Source of the DNA: Streptomyces qinglanensis
GTDB taxonomy: Bacteria > Actinomycetota > Actinomycetes > Streptomycetales > Streptomycetaceae
Direction: 5' to 3'
Length of the DNA stretch: 64,000 nucleotides
NCBI RefSeq assembly: GCF_900111245.1
Contig: NZ_FOGO01000016.1
Coordinates: 1-64,000 of the forward strand
How positions within the stretch are numbered: position 1 is the first letter of the stretch; the number at the start of each line of letters is the position of its first letter. Position numbers and translations under genes: made by a program. Shown here in pieces: positions 46,567-55,327 of this stretch. The notes below the pieces were generated by a model, which was not told where the DNA came from, made no database searches, and saw nothing but the letters and a program-made list of their open reading frames with translations.

Positions 46567-47838
46567 GTGCACGACACCACCGTTCTGCTGATCGAACTCG
46601 GCGCCGTCATCCTGGGCCTGGGACTGGTGGGCCGCTTCGCGGGCCGCATCGGCCTCTCCCCGATCCCGCTGTATCTGCTGGGCGGCCTGGCGTTCGGGCA
46701 GGGCGGTCTGTTCCCGCTGACCGCCAGCGAGGAGTTCATCGAGGTCGGCGCCGAGATCGGGGTGATTCTGCTCCTGCTGCTGCTCGGCCTGGAGTACAGC
46801 GCCTCGGAGCTGGTGACGAGCCTGAAGACGCAGTACCCGTCCGGGATGGTGGATTTCGCGCTGAACGCGGTGCCGGGCGCCGTGGCCGCCCTGCTGCTGG
46901 GCTGGGGCCCGGTGGCGGCCGTGGCGCTGGCGGGCGTCACCTGGATCTCCTCCTCGGGCGTCATCGCCAAGGTCCTCACCGACCTGGGCAGGCTCGGCAA
47001 CCGGGAGACACCGGTGATCCTGGGCGTACTGGTGATCGAGGACCTGTCCATGGCCCTCTACCTGCCGCTGCTCACGGCGCTGGTGGCCGGGCTCGGCCTG
47101 GCCGGGACGAGCCTCGCGATGATCGTCGCGGTCGGGACCGTGGGCATCGTGCTCTTCGCGGCGCTGCGGTTCGGCCGCCACATCAGCCGTGCCGTCAGCT
47201 CCGACACGCCCGAGATGCTGCTGCTCGTCGTCCTCGGGCTGACCCTGCTGATCGCCGGGATCGCCGCGAAGCTCCAGGTCTCGGCCGCCGTCGGCGCCTT
47301 CCTGGTGGGCATCGCGCTCTCCGGCGAGACGGCGGAGAACGCACGCAGCCTGCTCACCCCGCTGCGCGACCTGTTCGCGGCCGTCTTCTTCGTCTTCTTC
47401 GGGCTCAACACCGCGCCCGCCGAGATCCCCCCGGTGCTGCTGCCCGCGCTGGCGCTGGCCGCGGTCACCGTCGTGACCAAGGTGCTCACCGGCTGGTACG
47501 CGGCGGGCCGGGCCGGGGTGGGCAGCAGGGGCAGGCTGCGGGCCGGCGGGGCGCTGGTGGCGCGCGGCGAGTTCTCCATCGTCATCGCGGGGCTGGCCGC
47601 GGGCACGGATCCCCGGATCACCCCGCTGGCCACTTCCTATGTGATGATCATGGTGATCCTCGGTCCGCTGACGGCCCGCTGGACCGAACCGGCCGTCGGT
47701 GGACTCAAGCGGCTGGTGGACGCCCGCCGTACCCGCCGGGATCCGACCGGCCCCGACGCGGTGCGCTGCGAGGAGGCGGCGCTCCCGGACGCGGAGGGGG
47801 TAGCGGACCCGGTCGGCGGCACCGGGCACCCGTCCTGA
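46567..47838 (+). CDS. CPA2 family cation/proton antiporter (KhtU-like)
   Basis: 423 residues with 11-12 predicted membrane spans. Conserved parts are LGLVGRFAGRIGLSPIPLYLLGGLAFG near 18-45, GVILLLLLLGLEYSASEL near 63-80, ALAGVTWISSSGVIAKVL near 120-137, AKLQVSAAVGAFLVGIALSG near 238 and the FFVFFGLNTAP membrane motif near 278. GTG 46567 has GAAAGG at 46555. With the TrkA-C protein it forms a two-gene K+(or NH4+)/H+ exchanger unit. Confidence 0.9.
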   Translation: MHDTTVLLIELGAVILGLGLVGRFAGRIGLSPIPLYLLGGLAFGQGGLFPLTASEEFIEVGAEIGVILLLLLLGLEYSASELVTSLKTQYPSGMVDFALNAVPGAVAALLLGWGPVAAVALAGVTWISSSGVIAKVLTDLGRLGNRETPVILGVLVIEDLSMALYLPLLTALVAGLGLAGTSLAMIVAVGTVGIVLFAALRFGRHISRAVSSDTPEMLLLVVLGLTLLIAGIAAKLQVSAAVGAFLVGIALSGETAENARSLLTPLRDLFAAVFFVFFGLNTAPAEIPPVLLPALALAAVTVVTKVLTGWYAAGRAGVGSRGRLRAGGALVARGEFSIVIAGLAAGTDPRITPLATSYVMIMVILGPLTARWTEPAVGGLKRLVDARRTRRDPTGPDAVRCEEAALPDAEGVADPVGGTGHPS

Positions 47839-47994
47839 GCGGAGCGCCCTCCCCGGCCCCCGGCTGCGGTCACTCCCTGTACGGATCCGCCGGGCTCCTT
47901 GTCACGGCCTCGTACGATCCCACCAGCCTGATTCCGCTACTCCGGTGGATCGTCCGCCCTCGCCCGGGTGAGCGGACGTGGGAGACTGAAGTAC

Positions 47995-49431
47995 GTGCGT
48001 TTTCTCAATGATCAGCGGCCCCCGTACGACCTGACGTACGACGACGTCTTCATGGTGCCCAACCGCTCCGCGGTCGGCTCCCGGCAGGCCGTCGACCTCT
48101 CCTCGCCCGACGGCACGGGCACCACCATCCCGCTGGTGGTCGCCAACATGACCGCCATCGCCGGGCGCCGGATGGCCGAGACCGTGGCCCGCCGCGGCGG
48201 GCTCGTGGTGATCCCGCAGGACATCCCGATCGACGTCGTCACCGAGGTCATCGGCTGGGTCAAGCAGCGGCACCACGTCCTCGACACCCCCATCACCCTC
48301 GCGCCCACCCAGACGGTGGCCGACGCGCTCTCGCTGCTGCCCAAGCGGGCGCACGGGGCGGGCGTCGTCTGCCGCGACGGCCGGCCCGTCGGCGTCGTCA
48401 CCGAGTCGGACCTGACCGGCGTCGACCGCTTCACCCAGCTCTCCGAGGTCATGACGGCCGAGCCGACGGTGCTCGACGCGGACATCGACCCGCGCGAGGC
48501 GTTCAACAGGCTCGACGCCGCCCACCGCAAGTTCGCGCCCGCCGTCGACGCCGACGGGAAGCTCGTGGGCATCCTCACCCGCAAGGGCGCGCTGCGCGCC
48601 ACGCTCTACACCCCCGCCGTCGACTCCGGCGGATCGCTGCGGATCGCCGCCGCCGTCGGTATCAACGGCGAGGTCGCGGCCCGGGCCGAGGCCCTGCTGG
48701 CCGCAGGGGTCGACACCCTGGTGGTGGACACCGCGCACGGCCACCAGGAGGGCATGCTCGAGGCCCTGCGGGCCGTCCGCGCGCTGGACCCGGCCGTGCC
48801 GATCGCGGCCGGCAACGTGGTAGCTGCCGAAGGAGTGCGCGATCTCGTCGAGGCGGGCGCCGACATCGTCAAGGTCGGCGTCGGTCCCGGCGCCATGTGC
48901 ACCACCCGGATGATGACCGGCGTCGGCAGGCCGCAGTTCTCGGCCGTGCTGGAGTGTGCGGCCGAGGCCCGCAGGTTCGGCAAGCACGTATGGGCCGACG
49001 GCGGAGTGCGGCACCCCCGCGACGTCGCCATGGCGCTGGCCGCCGGAGCCTCCAACGTGATGATCGGTTCCTGGTTCGCGGGCACCCACGAGTCCCCGGG
49101 CGACCTCCAGCAGTCCGCCGACGGGCGGTTCTACAAGGAGTCCTTCGGGATGGCCTCGGCACGCGCCGTGCGCAACCGGACCGCCGAGGAGTCCGCCTAC
49201 GACCGGGCCCGCAAGGGGCTGTTCGAGGAGGGCATCTCCACCTCCCGGATGTTCCTGGACCCGGCCCGCCCCGGCGTCGAGGACCTGATCGACTCGGTCA
49301 TCGCGGGTCTGCGCTCCGCGTGCACCTACGCGGGCGCGGCGACGCTGGCGGAGTTCGCCGGGAACGCCGTCGTCGGCGTGCAGAGCGCCGCGGGCTACGC
49401 GGAGGGCAAGCCCCTGCACGCCAGTTGGTGA
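47995..49431 (+). CDS. guaB1: GuaB1-family GMP reductase with CBS domains
   Basis: 478 residues of the IMPDH/GMPR fold. The barrel is split by a CBS pair (about 96-210, TLAPTQTVADALSLL ... SEVMTAEPTVLD ... FAPAVDADGKLVGILTRKGAL). The catalytic loop GVGPGAMCTTRMMTGVG (near 300) holds the Cys. It is usually labelled IMP-dehydrogenase-related, but mycobacterial GuaB1 has been characterised as a GMP reductase (NADPH, GMP to IMP), so I name it that way. GTG 47995 follows GGGAG. It would salvage guanine nucleotides back to IMP, balancing gmk. Confidence 0.85.
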   Translation: MRFLNDQRPPYDLTYDDVFMVPNRSAVGSRQAVDLSSPDGTGTTIPLVVANMTAIAGRRMAETVARRGGLVVIPQDIPIDVVTEVIGWVKQRHHVLDTPITLAPTQTVADALSLLPKRAHGAGVVCRDGRPVGVVTESDLTGVDRFTQLSEVMTAEPTVLDADIDPREAFNRLDAAHRKFAPAVDADGKLVGILTRKGALRATLYTPAVDSGGSLRIAAAVGINGEVAARAEALLAAGVDTLVVDTAHGHQEGMLEALRAVRALDPAVPIAAGNVVAAEGVRDLVEAGADIVKVGVGPGAMCTTRMMTGVGRPQFSAVLECAAEARRFGKHVWADGGVRHPRDVAMALAAGASNVMIGSWFAGTHESPGDLQQSADGRFYKESFGMASARAVRNRTAEESAYDRARKGLFEEGISTSRMFLDPARPGVEDLIDSVIAGLRSACTYAGAATLAEFAGNAVVGVQSAAGYAEGKPLHASW

Positions 49432-49640
49432 CCCGGCCGGCCCGCGCCGGGGGCCCGCCCCGTGGCAGTGTCCCGCCTCCTGGCGCCGGCCGGACCGCGC
49501 GGCGCGGCCCCGGGACGCCCGCCGCGCCGCGGACGGTGCGCCTCGGAGTCGCCGGTCGCCCGTGACCAGGGCGGGCGCTCCCGGTGCCCCGGCGCGGCGC
49601 CCGCCGTATCCGCCGCGCCGGACCGGTCCCCGCGCCGTGT

Positions 49641-49648
49641 TCTACTGT
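49641..49648 (+). promoter_or_regulatory. -10 region, leaderless Lrp gene
   Basis: TCTACTGT (two overlapping -10-like hexamers) ends 4-6 bases before GTG 49653; no SD. Confidence 0.4.
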
Positions 49649-49652
49649 CGCC

Positions 49653-50108
49653 GTGCCACTGAACGATCTCGACGAACGCATCGTCCACGCCCTCGCCGAG
49701 GATGCCCGCCGTACGTACGCCGACATCGGAGCCGAGGTCGGCCTGTCGGCTCCCGCCGTCAAACGCCGGGTGGACCGGCTGCGGGAGCGGGGTGCCATCA
49801 CCGGGTTCACGGTGCGGGTCGACCCCTCGGCGCTGGGCTGGCAGACGGAGGGGTTCATCGAGATGTACTGCCGCTCCCGCACCTCGCCGGAGGACATCCA
49901 CCGGGCGCTGGCGCACTACTCGGAGGTGGCGGCGGCCTCCACCGTCACCGGCGAGGCCGATGCGCTCGTGCAGGTCTTCGCCGCGGACATGCGGCACTTC
50001 GAGGCCGTGCTGGAGCGGATCGCCGGGGAGCCGTTCGTCGAGCGGACGAAGTCGGTCCTGGTGCTCTCCCCGCTGCTCCGGCGCTACACCGCCGGGCCGC
50101 CGCTGTGA
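49653..50108 (+). CDS. Lrp/AsnC family regulator
   Basis: 151 residues. N-terminal HTH (LNDLDERIVHALAEDARRTYADIGAEVGLSAPAVKRRVDRLRERGAITGFTVRVD) and C-terminal RAM ligand-binding domain (VAAASTVTGEADALVQVFAADMRHFEAVLERI). Lrp proteins sense amino acids. It precedes an amidase and an amino-acid monooxygenase, so lysine or a related amino acid is a sensible effector. The start appears leaderless. Confidence 0.9.
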   Translation: MPLNDLDERIVHALAEDARRTYADIGAEVGLSAPAVKRRVDRLRERGAITGFTVRVDPSALGWQTEGFIEMYCRSRTSPEDIHRALAHYSEVAAASTVTGEADALVQVFAADMRHFEAVLERIAGEPFVERTKSVLVLSPLLRRYTAGPPL

Positions 50109-50233
50109 TCCGGGTGTCCCGGCTGTGAGCCAGGACACCCGGCGCAACACATCGCCGATCCGGCGCGGAAGTGCGCAACGAAGTGCGGGTCCTTCCGCAA
50201 GATCCGCTGCTTGTGGCGCACCGGGCGCGCCCG

Positions 50234-50239
50234 TAGCTT
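50234..50239 (+). promoter_or_regulatory. -10 box, leaderless amidase gene
   Basis: TAGCTT ends 7 bases before GTG 50247; no SD. Confidence 0.45.
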
Positions 50240-50246
50240 CGAATGC

Positions 50247-51026
50247 GTGCGTATCGCTCTTCTCCAGACCCAGGACCAGCCCGGTTCCCGCGGGCCGGCC
50301 GCGCTCGACGCCGCCGCACGGGACGCCGCCGCGCGCGGCGCCCGGCTGCTGGTCACGCCGGAACTCTCGCTCACCGGCTATGCGCTGGAGGACCCGGCCG
50401 AGGTCGCGGAGCCTGCCGACGGACCCGCTGCGGCGGCGGTCTCCCGCATCGCCCGCGAGCACGGAGTGGCCGTCGTCTACGGGTACCCCGAGGCGGGCGA
50501 GGACGGTGCCGTCCACAACGCGGTCCGCCTGGTCGGCCCGGACGGCGCGGCACTCGCCGACTACCGCAAGACGCACCTGTACGGCACCTACGAGGCCGAG
50601 CACTACACCCCCGGCACCCGGCTGCCGGTCCAGGCCGAACTCGACGGGCTCCGGCTGGGTCTGCTGATCTGCTACGACGTGGAGTTCCCGGAGGCCGTCC
50701 GCGCGCACGCCCTGGCCGGTACCGACCTGCTGCTGGTGCCCACCGCGCTGATGCGGCCCTACGACACCGTCGCCACGACCCTCGTCCCGGCGCGTGCGGT
50801 GGAGAGCCAGCTCTATGTCGCCTACGCCGACCGCGTCGGCCCCGAGGGCGCGTTCGACTTCGCCGGGCTGAGCTGTCTGGCCGCGCCCGACGGCACCGTG
50901 CCGGTGCGGGCCGACGGCCGGGCGCCGGCGCTGCTGATCGGCGACGTCGACCCCGAGGTGCTGCGGGCCTCCCGCGACCGCAACCCGTATCTGGCCGACC
51001 GCCGCCCCGAGCTCTACGCGCACTGA
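50247..51026 (+). CDS. Nitrilase-family amidase, DavA-like
   Basis: 259 residues of the carbon-nitrogen hydrolase superfamily. Catalytic triad: Glu in LLVTPELSLTGY near 36-45, Lys in DYRKTHLYGTYEAEHYTPG near 109, and Cys in LLICYDVEFPEAVRAHA near 143. Directly downstream is a flavin monooxygenase like lysine 2-monooxygenase, whose product 5-aminovaleramide needs such an amidase. Pairing with an Lrp gene upstream supports this. Substrate is inferred from context only. Confidence 0.8.
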   Translation: MRIALLQTQDQPGSRGPAALDAAARDAAARGARLLVTPELSLTGYALEDPAEVAEPADGPAAAAVSRIAREHGVAVVYGYPEAGEDGAVHNAVRLVGPDGAALADYRKTHLYGTYEAEHYTPGTRLPVQAELDGLRLGLLICYDVEFPEAVRAHALAGTDLLLVPTALMRPYDTVATTLVPARAVESQLYVAYADRVGPEGAFDFAGLSCLAAPDGTVPVRADGRAPALLIGDVDPEVLRASRDRNPYLADRRPELYAH

Positions 51027-51088
51027 CCCCTCCAGGACGGCCGCGGGCCCCCGCGCAGCCGTCCCGTACTCCCAGGAGCGACATCCGC

Positions 51089-52810
51089 ATGACCTCCACC
51101 GTGCCCACCGCTGCCCACGACCACGACGAGCAGCGCACCGCCGGGCAGCAGCCGGCCCAGGGTCCGCTGACCATGTTCGGCCCCGACTTCCCGTTCGCCT
51201 ACGACGACTTCCTCGCGCACCCGACGGGCCTGGGCGCCGTCCCGCCGACCGAACACGGCACCGAGGTCGCGGTGATCGGCGGCGGCCTCTCGGGCCTGGT
51301 GGCGGCGTACGAGCTGATGAAGATGGGGCTCAAGCCGGTCGTCCACGAGGCCGACCAGCTCGGCGGCCGGCTGCGTACGGCGACCTTCGAGGGCGGCGAC
51401 CCGGCGCTGCGCGCCGAGATGGGCGCCATGCGCTTCCCGCCGTCCTCGACCGCGTTCCAGCACTACATCGACCTGATGGGCCTGGAGACCGAGCCGTTCC
51501 CCAACCCGCTGGCTCCCGACACCCCCTCCACCGTGGTCGACCTCAAGGGCGAGCCGCACTACGCGCGCACCCTGGAGGACCTGCCGCCCGTCTACCACCA
51601 GGTGATGGAGGCGTGGAACGCCTGCCTGGAGGAGGGCGCCGACTTCTCCGCGATGCAGGAGGCGATACGCGAGCGGGACGTCCCCCGGATCCGGGAGATC
51701 TGGTCCCGGCTGGTGGAGAAGCTGGACAACCAGACCTTCTACGGCTTCCTGTGCGACTCCGCGGCCTTCTCCTCCTTCCGGCACCGGGAGATCTTCGGGC
51801 AGGTCGGATTCGGCACCGGCGGCTGGGACACCGACTTCCCCAACTCGATCCTGGAGATCCTGCGCGTCGTCTACACCGGCGCGGACGACGACCACCGCGG
51901 CATCGTCGGCGGCTGCCAGCAGCTTCCGCTGCGGCTGTGGGAGCACCAGCCGGACAAGCTCGTCCACTGGCCGCAGGGCACCAGCCTCAGCTCGCTGCAC
52001 CCCGGCGGTGCGCACCGCCCCGCCGTCACCAGGCTGCACCGCACGGCCGGGAACCGGGTGACGGTCACCGACGCGGACGGGGACATCCGCACCTACCGCG
52101 CGGCGGTCTTCACCGCCCAGTCCTGGCTGCTGCTGAGCCGGATCGACTGCGACGACGCGCTGCTGCCCATCGACCACTGGACCGCGGTGGAGCGCACCCA
52201 CTACATGGAGTCCTCCAAGCTGTTCGTCCCCGTCGACCGGCCGTTCTGGCTCGACAAGGACCCGGAGACCGGCCGGGACACGATGAGCATGACCCTCACC
52301 GACCGGATGACGCGCGGCACCTACCTGCTGGACGACGGCCCCGGCAAGCCGGCCGTGATCTGCCTGTCGTACACGTGGTGCGACGACAGCCTCAAGTGGC
52401 TGCCGCTGGACGCCAACGAGCGGATGGAGGTGATGCTCAAGTCCCTCGGCGAGATCTATCCCGGCGTCGACATCCGCAAGCACATCACCGGCAACCCGCT
52501 CACCGTCTCCTGGGAGGACGAGCCGTACTTCCTCGGCGCGTTCAAGGCCAACCTGCCGGGCCACTACCGCTACCAGCGGCGGCTGTTCACCCACTTCATG
52601 CAGGAGGAGCTGCCCGCCGACCGGCGCGGGCTCTTCCTCGCCGGGGACGACATCTCCTGGACCGCGGGCTGGGCCGAGGGCGCCGTGCAGACCGCGCTGA
52701 ACGCCGTGTGGGGCGTCATGCACCATCTGGGCGGCACCACCGACCCGGCCAACCCCGGCCCGGGGGACGTGTTCGAGGAGATCGAGCCGGTGCGGCTCCC
52801 GGAGGACTGA
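51089..52810 (+). CDS. Flavin amino-acid 2-monooxygenase, DavB-like
   Basis: 573 residues, FAD. Dinucleotide-binding VAVIGGGLSGLVAAYELMKMG near 63-83, then EADQLGGRLRTATF and EMGAMRFPPSSTAFQHYIDLMGLETEPFPNPL near 105-140, FGQVGFGTGGWDTDFPNSILEILRVVYTG near 235-262, and GLFLAGDDISWTAGWAEGAVQTAL near the C-terminus. These segments recall Pseudomonas putida lysine 2-monooxygenase and the tryptophan 2-monooxygenase family rather than simple monoamine oxidases. It oxidatively decarboxylates the amino acid to an amide. ATG 51089 follows AGGAG. Confidence 0.8.
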   Translation: MTSTVPTAAHDHDEQRTAGQQPAQGPLTMFGPDFPFAYDDFLAHPTGLGAVPPTEHGTEVAVIGGGLSGLVAAYELMKMGLKPVVHEADQLGGRLRTATFEGGDPALRAEMGAMRFPPSSTAFQHYIDLMGLETEPFPNPLAPDTPSTVVDLKGEPHYARTLEDLPPVYHQVMEAWNACLEEGADFSAMQEAIRERDVPRIREIWSRLVEKLDNQTFYGFLCDSAAFSSFRHREIFGQVGFGTGGWDTDFPNSILEILRVVYTGADDDHRGIVGGCQQLPLRLWEHQPDKLVHWPQGTSLSSLHPGGAHRPAVTRLHRTAGNRVTVTDADGDIRTYRAAVFTAQSWLLLSRIDCDDALLPIDHWTAVERTHYMESSKLFVPVDRPFWLDKDPETGRDTMSMTLTDRMTRGTYLLDDGPGKPAVICLSYTWCDDSLKWLPLDANERMEVMLKSLGEIYPGVDIRKHITGNPLTVSWEDEPYFLGAFKANLPGHYRYQRRLFTHFMQEELPADRRGLFLAGDDISWTAGWAEGAVQTALNAVWGVMHHLGGTTDPANPGPGDVFEEIEPVRLPED

Positions 52811-52853
52811 GCAACCGGCGACGGAGGCGGGGAGCCCGCGAAGGGGCCTGCGC

Positions 52854-53780
52854 CTACAGCCCCGCGTCCGTCGCCGCCTCACGCAGCAGCTTCGCGGACT
52901 CGATCAGCTCCCGTGCGTCCCGGCACGCCAGCTGCTGGTCCAGCAGTACCTCGTCCACTCCGGCCTGCACCGCGCCCGCCAAGTCCTCGACGATCTGCTC
53001 GACGGTGCCCTGGTAGGGGCTGCGCCCTGCGTCGACGGGACGGTCGGTGAGCCGTACGGAGGCCCGCAGGGTGATGGTGAGCTCCGCCGGATCCCGGCCG
53101 TGTTCGTGGGCCAGCTCGGCGATGCGGGCGCGGGTGGCGACCACCTGGTCGTTGGCGACCAGCGACGGCAGCCACCCGTCGGCGCGCCGCACCAGCCGGC
53201 GCAGCGCACGGTCGTTGCCGCCCGCCAGCAGCACCGGGATCCGGGACGCGGGCTTGGGTCCGACGGCGGACGGGGTGAAGCGGGTGCGTTCGCCCTGGTA
53301 GACGGCCGGGTCGGCGCCCCAGACGGCGGCGCACACGTCCAGCAGCTCGTCCAGCGCCGCGCCGCGCGAGGCGTAGTCGACGCCCGCCGCGGCGAACTCG
53401 TCGCGGGACCAGCCCGTGCCCAGCCCGGCGACGAGCCGGCCGCCGCTGGCCGCATCGAGCGAACCCAGCGCACGGGCCAGCAGGAACGGCTGGTGCAGCG
53501 GGCCGACGAGCACGGCCGAGCCCAGCCGGACCCGCTCGGTGACGGCTGCGGCCAGCGACAGGGTGACCAGCGGGTCGGCGACCGACCTGAAGTACCCCGA
53601 CCACGGCAACCCGGGCACCAGGTACATGTCGTCCACGGGCTGTTCGGGCCGCATGATCCGCTCCAGCACCCAGACGCTGTCGTAGCCCATCTCGTCGGCC
53701 GCGCGGGCCACGGCTGTCACATCGCCGCTCAGGTCGTACGTTCCGGTCTGCGGCAACCCCAGCCCCAGTCGCAGTGCCAT
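52854..53780 (-). CDS. LLM-class F420-dependent oxidoreductase
   Basis: 308 residues, luciferase-like barrel (LGLGLPQTG at the start, ARAADEMGYDSVWVLERI near 26, VAGLGTGWSRDEFAAAG near 118, VLLAGGNDRALRRLVRRADGWLP near 183). ATG 53780 has GGAGGG upstream and begins at the conserved strand. Substrate unknown. Convergent with the monooxygenase gene (43-base gap). Confidence 0.85.
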   Translation of the reverse strand: MALRLGLGLPQTGTYDLSGDVTAVARAADEMGYDSVWVLERIMRPEQPVDDMYLVPGLPWSGYFRSVADPLVTLSLAAAVTERVRLGSAVLVGPLHQPFLLARALGSLDAASGGRLVAGLGTGWSRDEFAAAGVDYASRGAALDELLDVCAAVWGADPAVYQGERTRFTPSAVGPKPASRIPVLLAGGNDRALRRLVRRADGWLPSLVANDQVVATRARIAELAHEHGRDPAELTITLRASVRLTDRPVDAGRSPYQGTVEQIVEDLAGAVQAGVDEVLLDQQLACRDARELIESAKLLREAATDAGL

Positions 53781-53905
53781 CTCACCCTCCGGCGCCTCGT
53801 CGAGCTGATCACCCGTCACGTCTCGTCGTCGGCACGGGTGTCGTCCGTCTCCTGCCTACGCCTTCGAGCGCGCTCCAGGCAATGCCGCGCCTTGTCCCGC
53901 TGCGC

Positions 53906-54613
53906 TCAGTGCCACAGCGGCGTCAGCAGGCAGCGGCCCGCGATGCCGACGGTCGCGTCGATCCCCTCGGCCGTCTCCGCCAGCAGTTCGCCGCACCTGC
54001 GCAGCCCCCACAGCGCCCGGAACGACACCCAGGCGCCCGCGCGGGCCCGCTCCAGACTCCAGGAACCGACCAGGTGGGTGAGCGGATCGGCCACGTCCAG
54101 CAGGTCCGGGCCGGGCATCAGGTCCTCCCGGATGCGCTCCTCCAGCCCCGTCAGCAGTTCGCCGATCCGCTCGAAGTCCGTCTCCAGCTCCGCGGGCACG
54201 GCGTGCAGCGCCCGGCAGGTGTCCACCAGCGCCAGTGGCAGATCGTGGCCGATGTGCGCGTTGATGCCCGCCAGCGCGAACTGCAGCGGATGGACGGAGG
54301 GATGGCGCCGGAAGCGGAAGAGCGGCCGCCAGCACGCGGGCATCCGCAGCCCGGCCGCCTCGGCATCCACCGCGTCCAGGAAGCGCTGCGCGAACCGGCT
54401 GCCCAGCTCCCCGGTGGCGGCCCGGTCCCGGAAGTGCCCGTCGGACAGCCGTCGTTCCAGCTCCTCGGTCACCGACAGGTACACCCGGTTGAACACGGCC
54501 ACCCCGTCCTGGCGGGGCAGTATGGCGCCGATCTCGCGCATCCGGGCCGTCACATCGGCGATGGGCGCGGCCGTCGCCGCGCGCTGCGCTGGCACCTGCT
54601 CGAGGGAGGTCAT
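53906..54613 (-). CDS. DUF5995 family protein
   Basis: 235 residues, mostly helical. Marked by VAVFNRVYLSVTEELERRL near 40, FLDAVDAEAAGLRMPACWRPLF near 80, FALAGINAHIGHDLPLALVDTC near 110 and SWSLERARAGAWVSFRALWGLR near the C-terminus. This is the DUF5995 pattern; no function known. ATG 54613 gives the family length; the SD is weak. Transcribed toward the LLM gene, with a 125-base gap. Confidence 0.75.
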   Translation of the reverse strand: MTSLEQVPAQRAATAAPIADVTARMREIGAILPRQDGVAVFNRVYLSVTEELERRLSDGHFRDRAATGELGSRFAQRFLDAVDAEAAGLRMPACWRPLFRFRRHPSVHPLQFALAGINAHIGHDLPLALVDTCRALHAVPAELETDFERIGELLTGLEERIREDLMPGPDLLDVADPLTHLVGSWSLERARAGAWVSFRALWGLRRCGELLAETAEGIDATVGIAGRCLLTPLWH

Positions 54614-54727
54614 GCCGGGCAGCCTGACAGCCGCCGGCCCCCGGTGCGGGCAGCGCGGCCCCGGCAGCCCCCGGACGGAGGACGTGTGCCCTCGTTCAAT
54701 TCCCGTGCACCGCGGACCGGGCGGCAC

Positions 54728-54733
54728 GATACT
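54728..54733 (+). promoter_or_regulatory. -10 box, leaderless GNAT gene
   Basis: GATACT ends 6 bases before ATG 54740; no SD. Confidence 0.45.
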
Positions 54734-54739
54734 CCGTCC

Positions 54740-55327
54740 ATGACCATCGAGAGGGCGGACCTGCACACCGAGCGGCTCGTGCTGCACCCGATGACGCGGG
54801 AGGAGGCCGAACGCGTCGTGCGGCGCAGGCCCGCAGCCGGGGACCGATGGGGGCCCGAGTATCCCGACGCGATGGATGTGCGGGGCGCCCAGGTCCTGCT
54901 GGAGGCGTCCGGCACCGACGGCGGTCACCGGCCGGTCGGCAACTACGAGATCCGGCGGCGCGACGACGGCCGCGCCATCGGCGGCATCGGCCTCGACCGG
55001 GCGTCGGGTGCCGCGGATGCCGTCACCGTCGGGTACGGCCTCAACGCCTCGGCTCGCGGCAAGGGGTATGCCGCCGAGGCGCTGCGCGCGCTGCTGGCCT
55101 TCGCCTGGTCACAGGGCATCGCCCGGGTCGAGGCCGACGCCGACCTGGACAACCTGGCCTCGCAGCACGTGATGGCGGCGGCCGGGATGCGGCCGGTGGG
55201 ACAGGACCACCGGGTCCGGTACTTCGCGGCGACGGCCCCCGGCGCCTGCGCGGCCCCTGGTGGACGTACGACCGGCCCCGGCGCACCGGCCGCGGCTCCC
55301 GGTGCGGATCAGCTCGGCTCGTCGTAG
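54740..55327 (+). CDS. GNAT family N-acetyltransferase
   Basis: 195 residues. The start TIERADLHTERLVLHPMTREEAERVV is typical of RimJ-like GNATs. The acetyl-CoA loop is NASARGKGYAAEALRALLAFAW near 98-119, followed by RVEADADLDNLASQHVMAAAGM. The last 35 residues are a Gly/Ala/Pro tail. Substrate unknown. It overlaps the 3' end of the convergent permease gene by 19 bases. Confidence 0.85.
   Translation: MTIERADLHTERLVLHPMTREEAERVVRRRPAAGDRWGPEYPDAMDVRGAQVLLEASGTDGGHRPVGNYEIRRRDDGRAIGGIGLDRASGAADAVTVGYGLNASARGKGYAAEALRALLAFAWSQGIARVEADADLDNLASQHVMAAAGMRPVGQDHRVRYFAATAPGACAAPGGRTTGPGAPAAAPGADQLGSS

Noticed and set aside
47914..47953. Imperfect inverted repeat upstream of guaB1 (acgatcccacc / ggtggatcgt)
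   Set aside because: Bulged stem with a long loop; too weak to call a terminator or operator.
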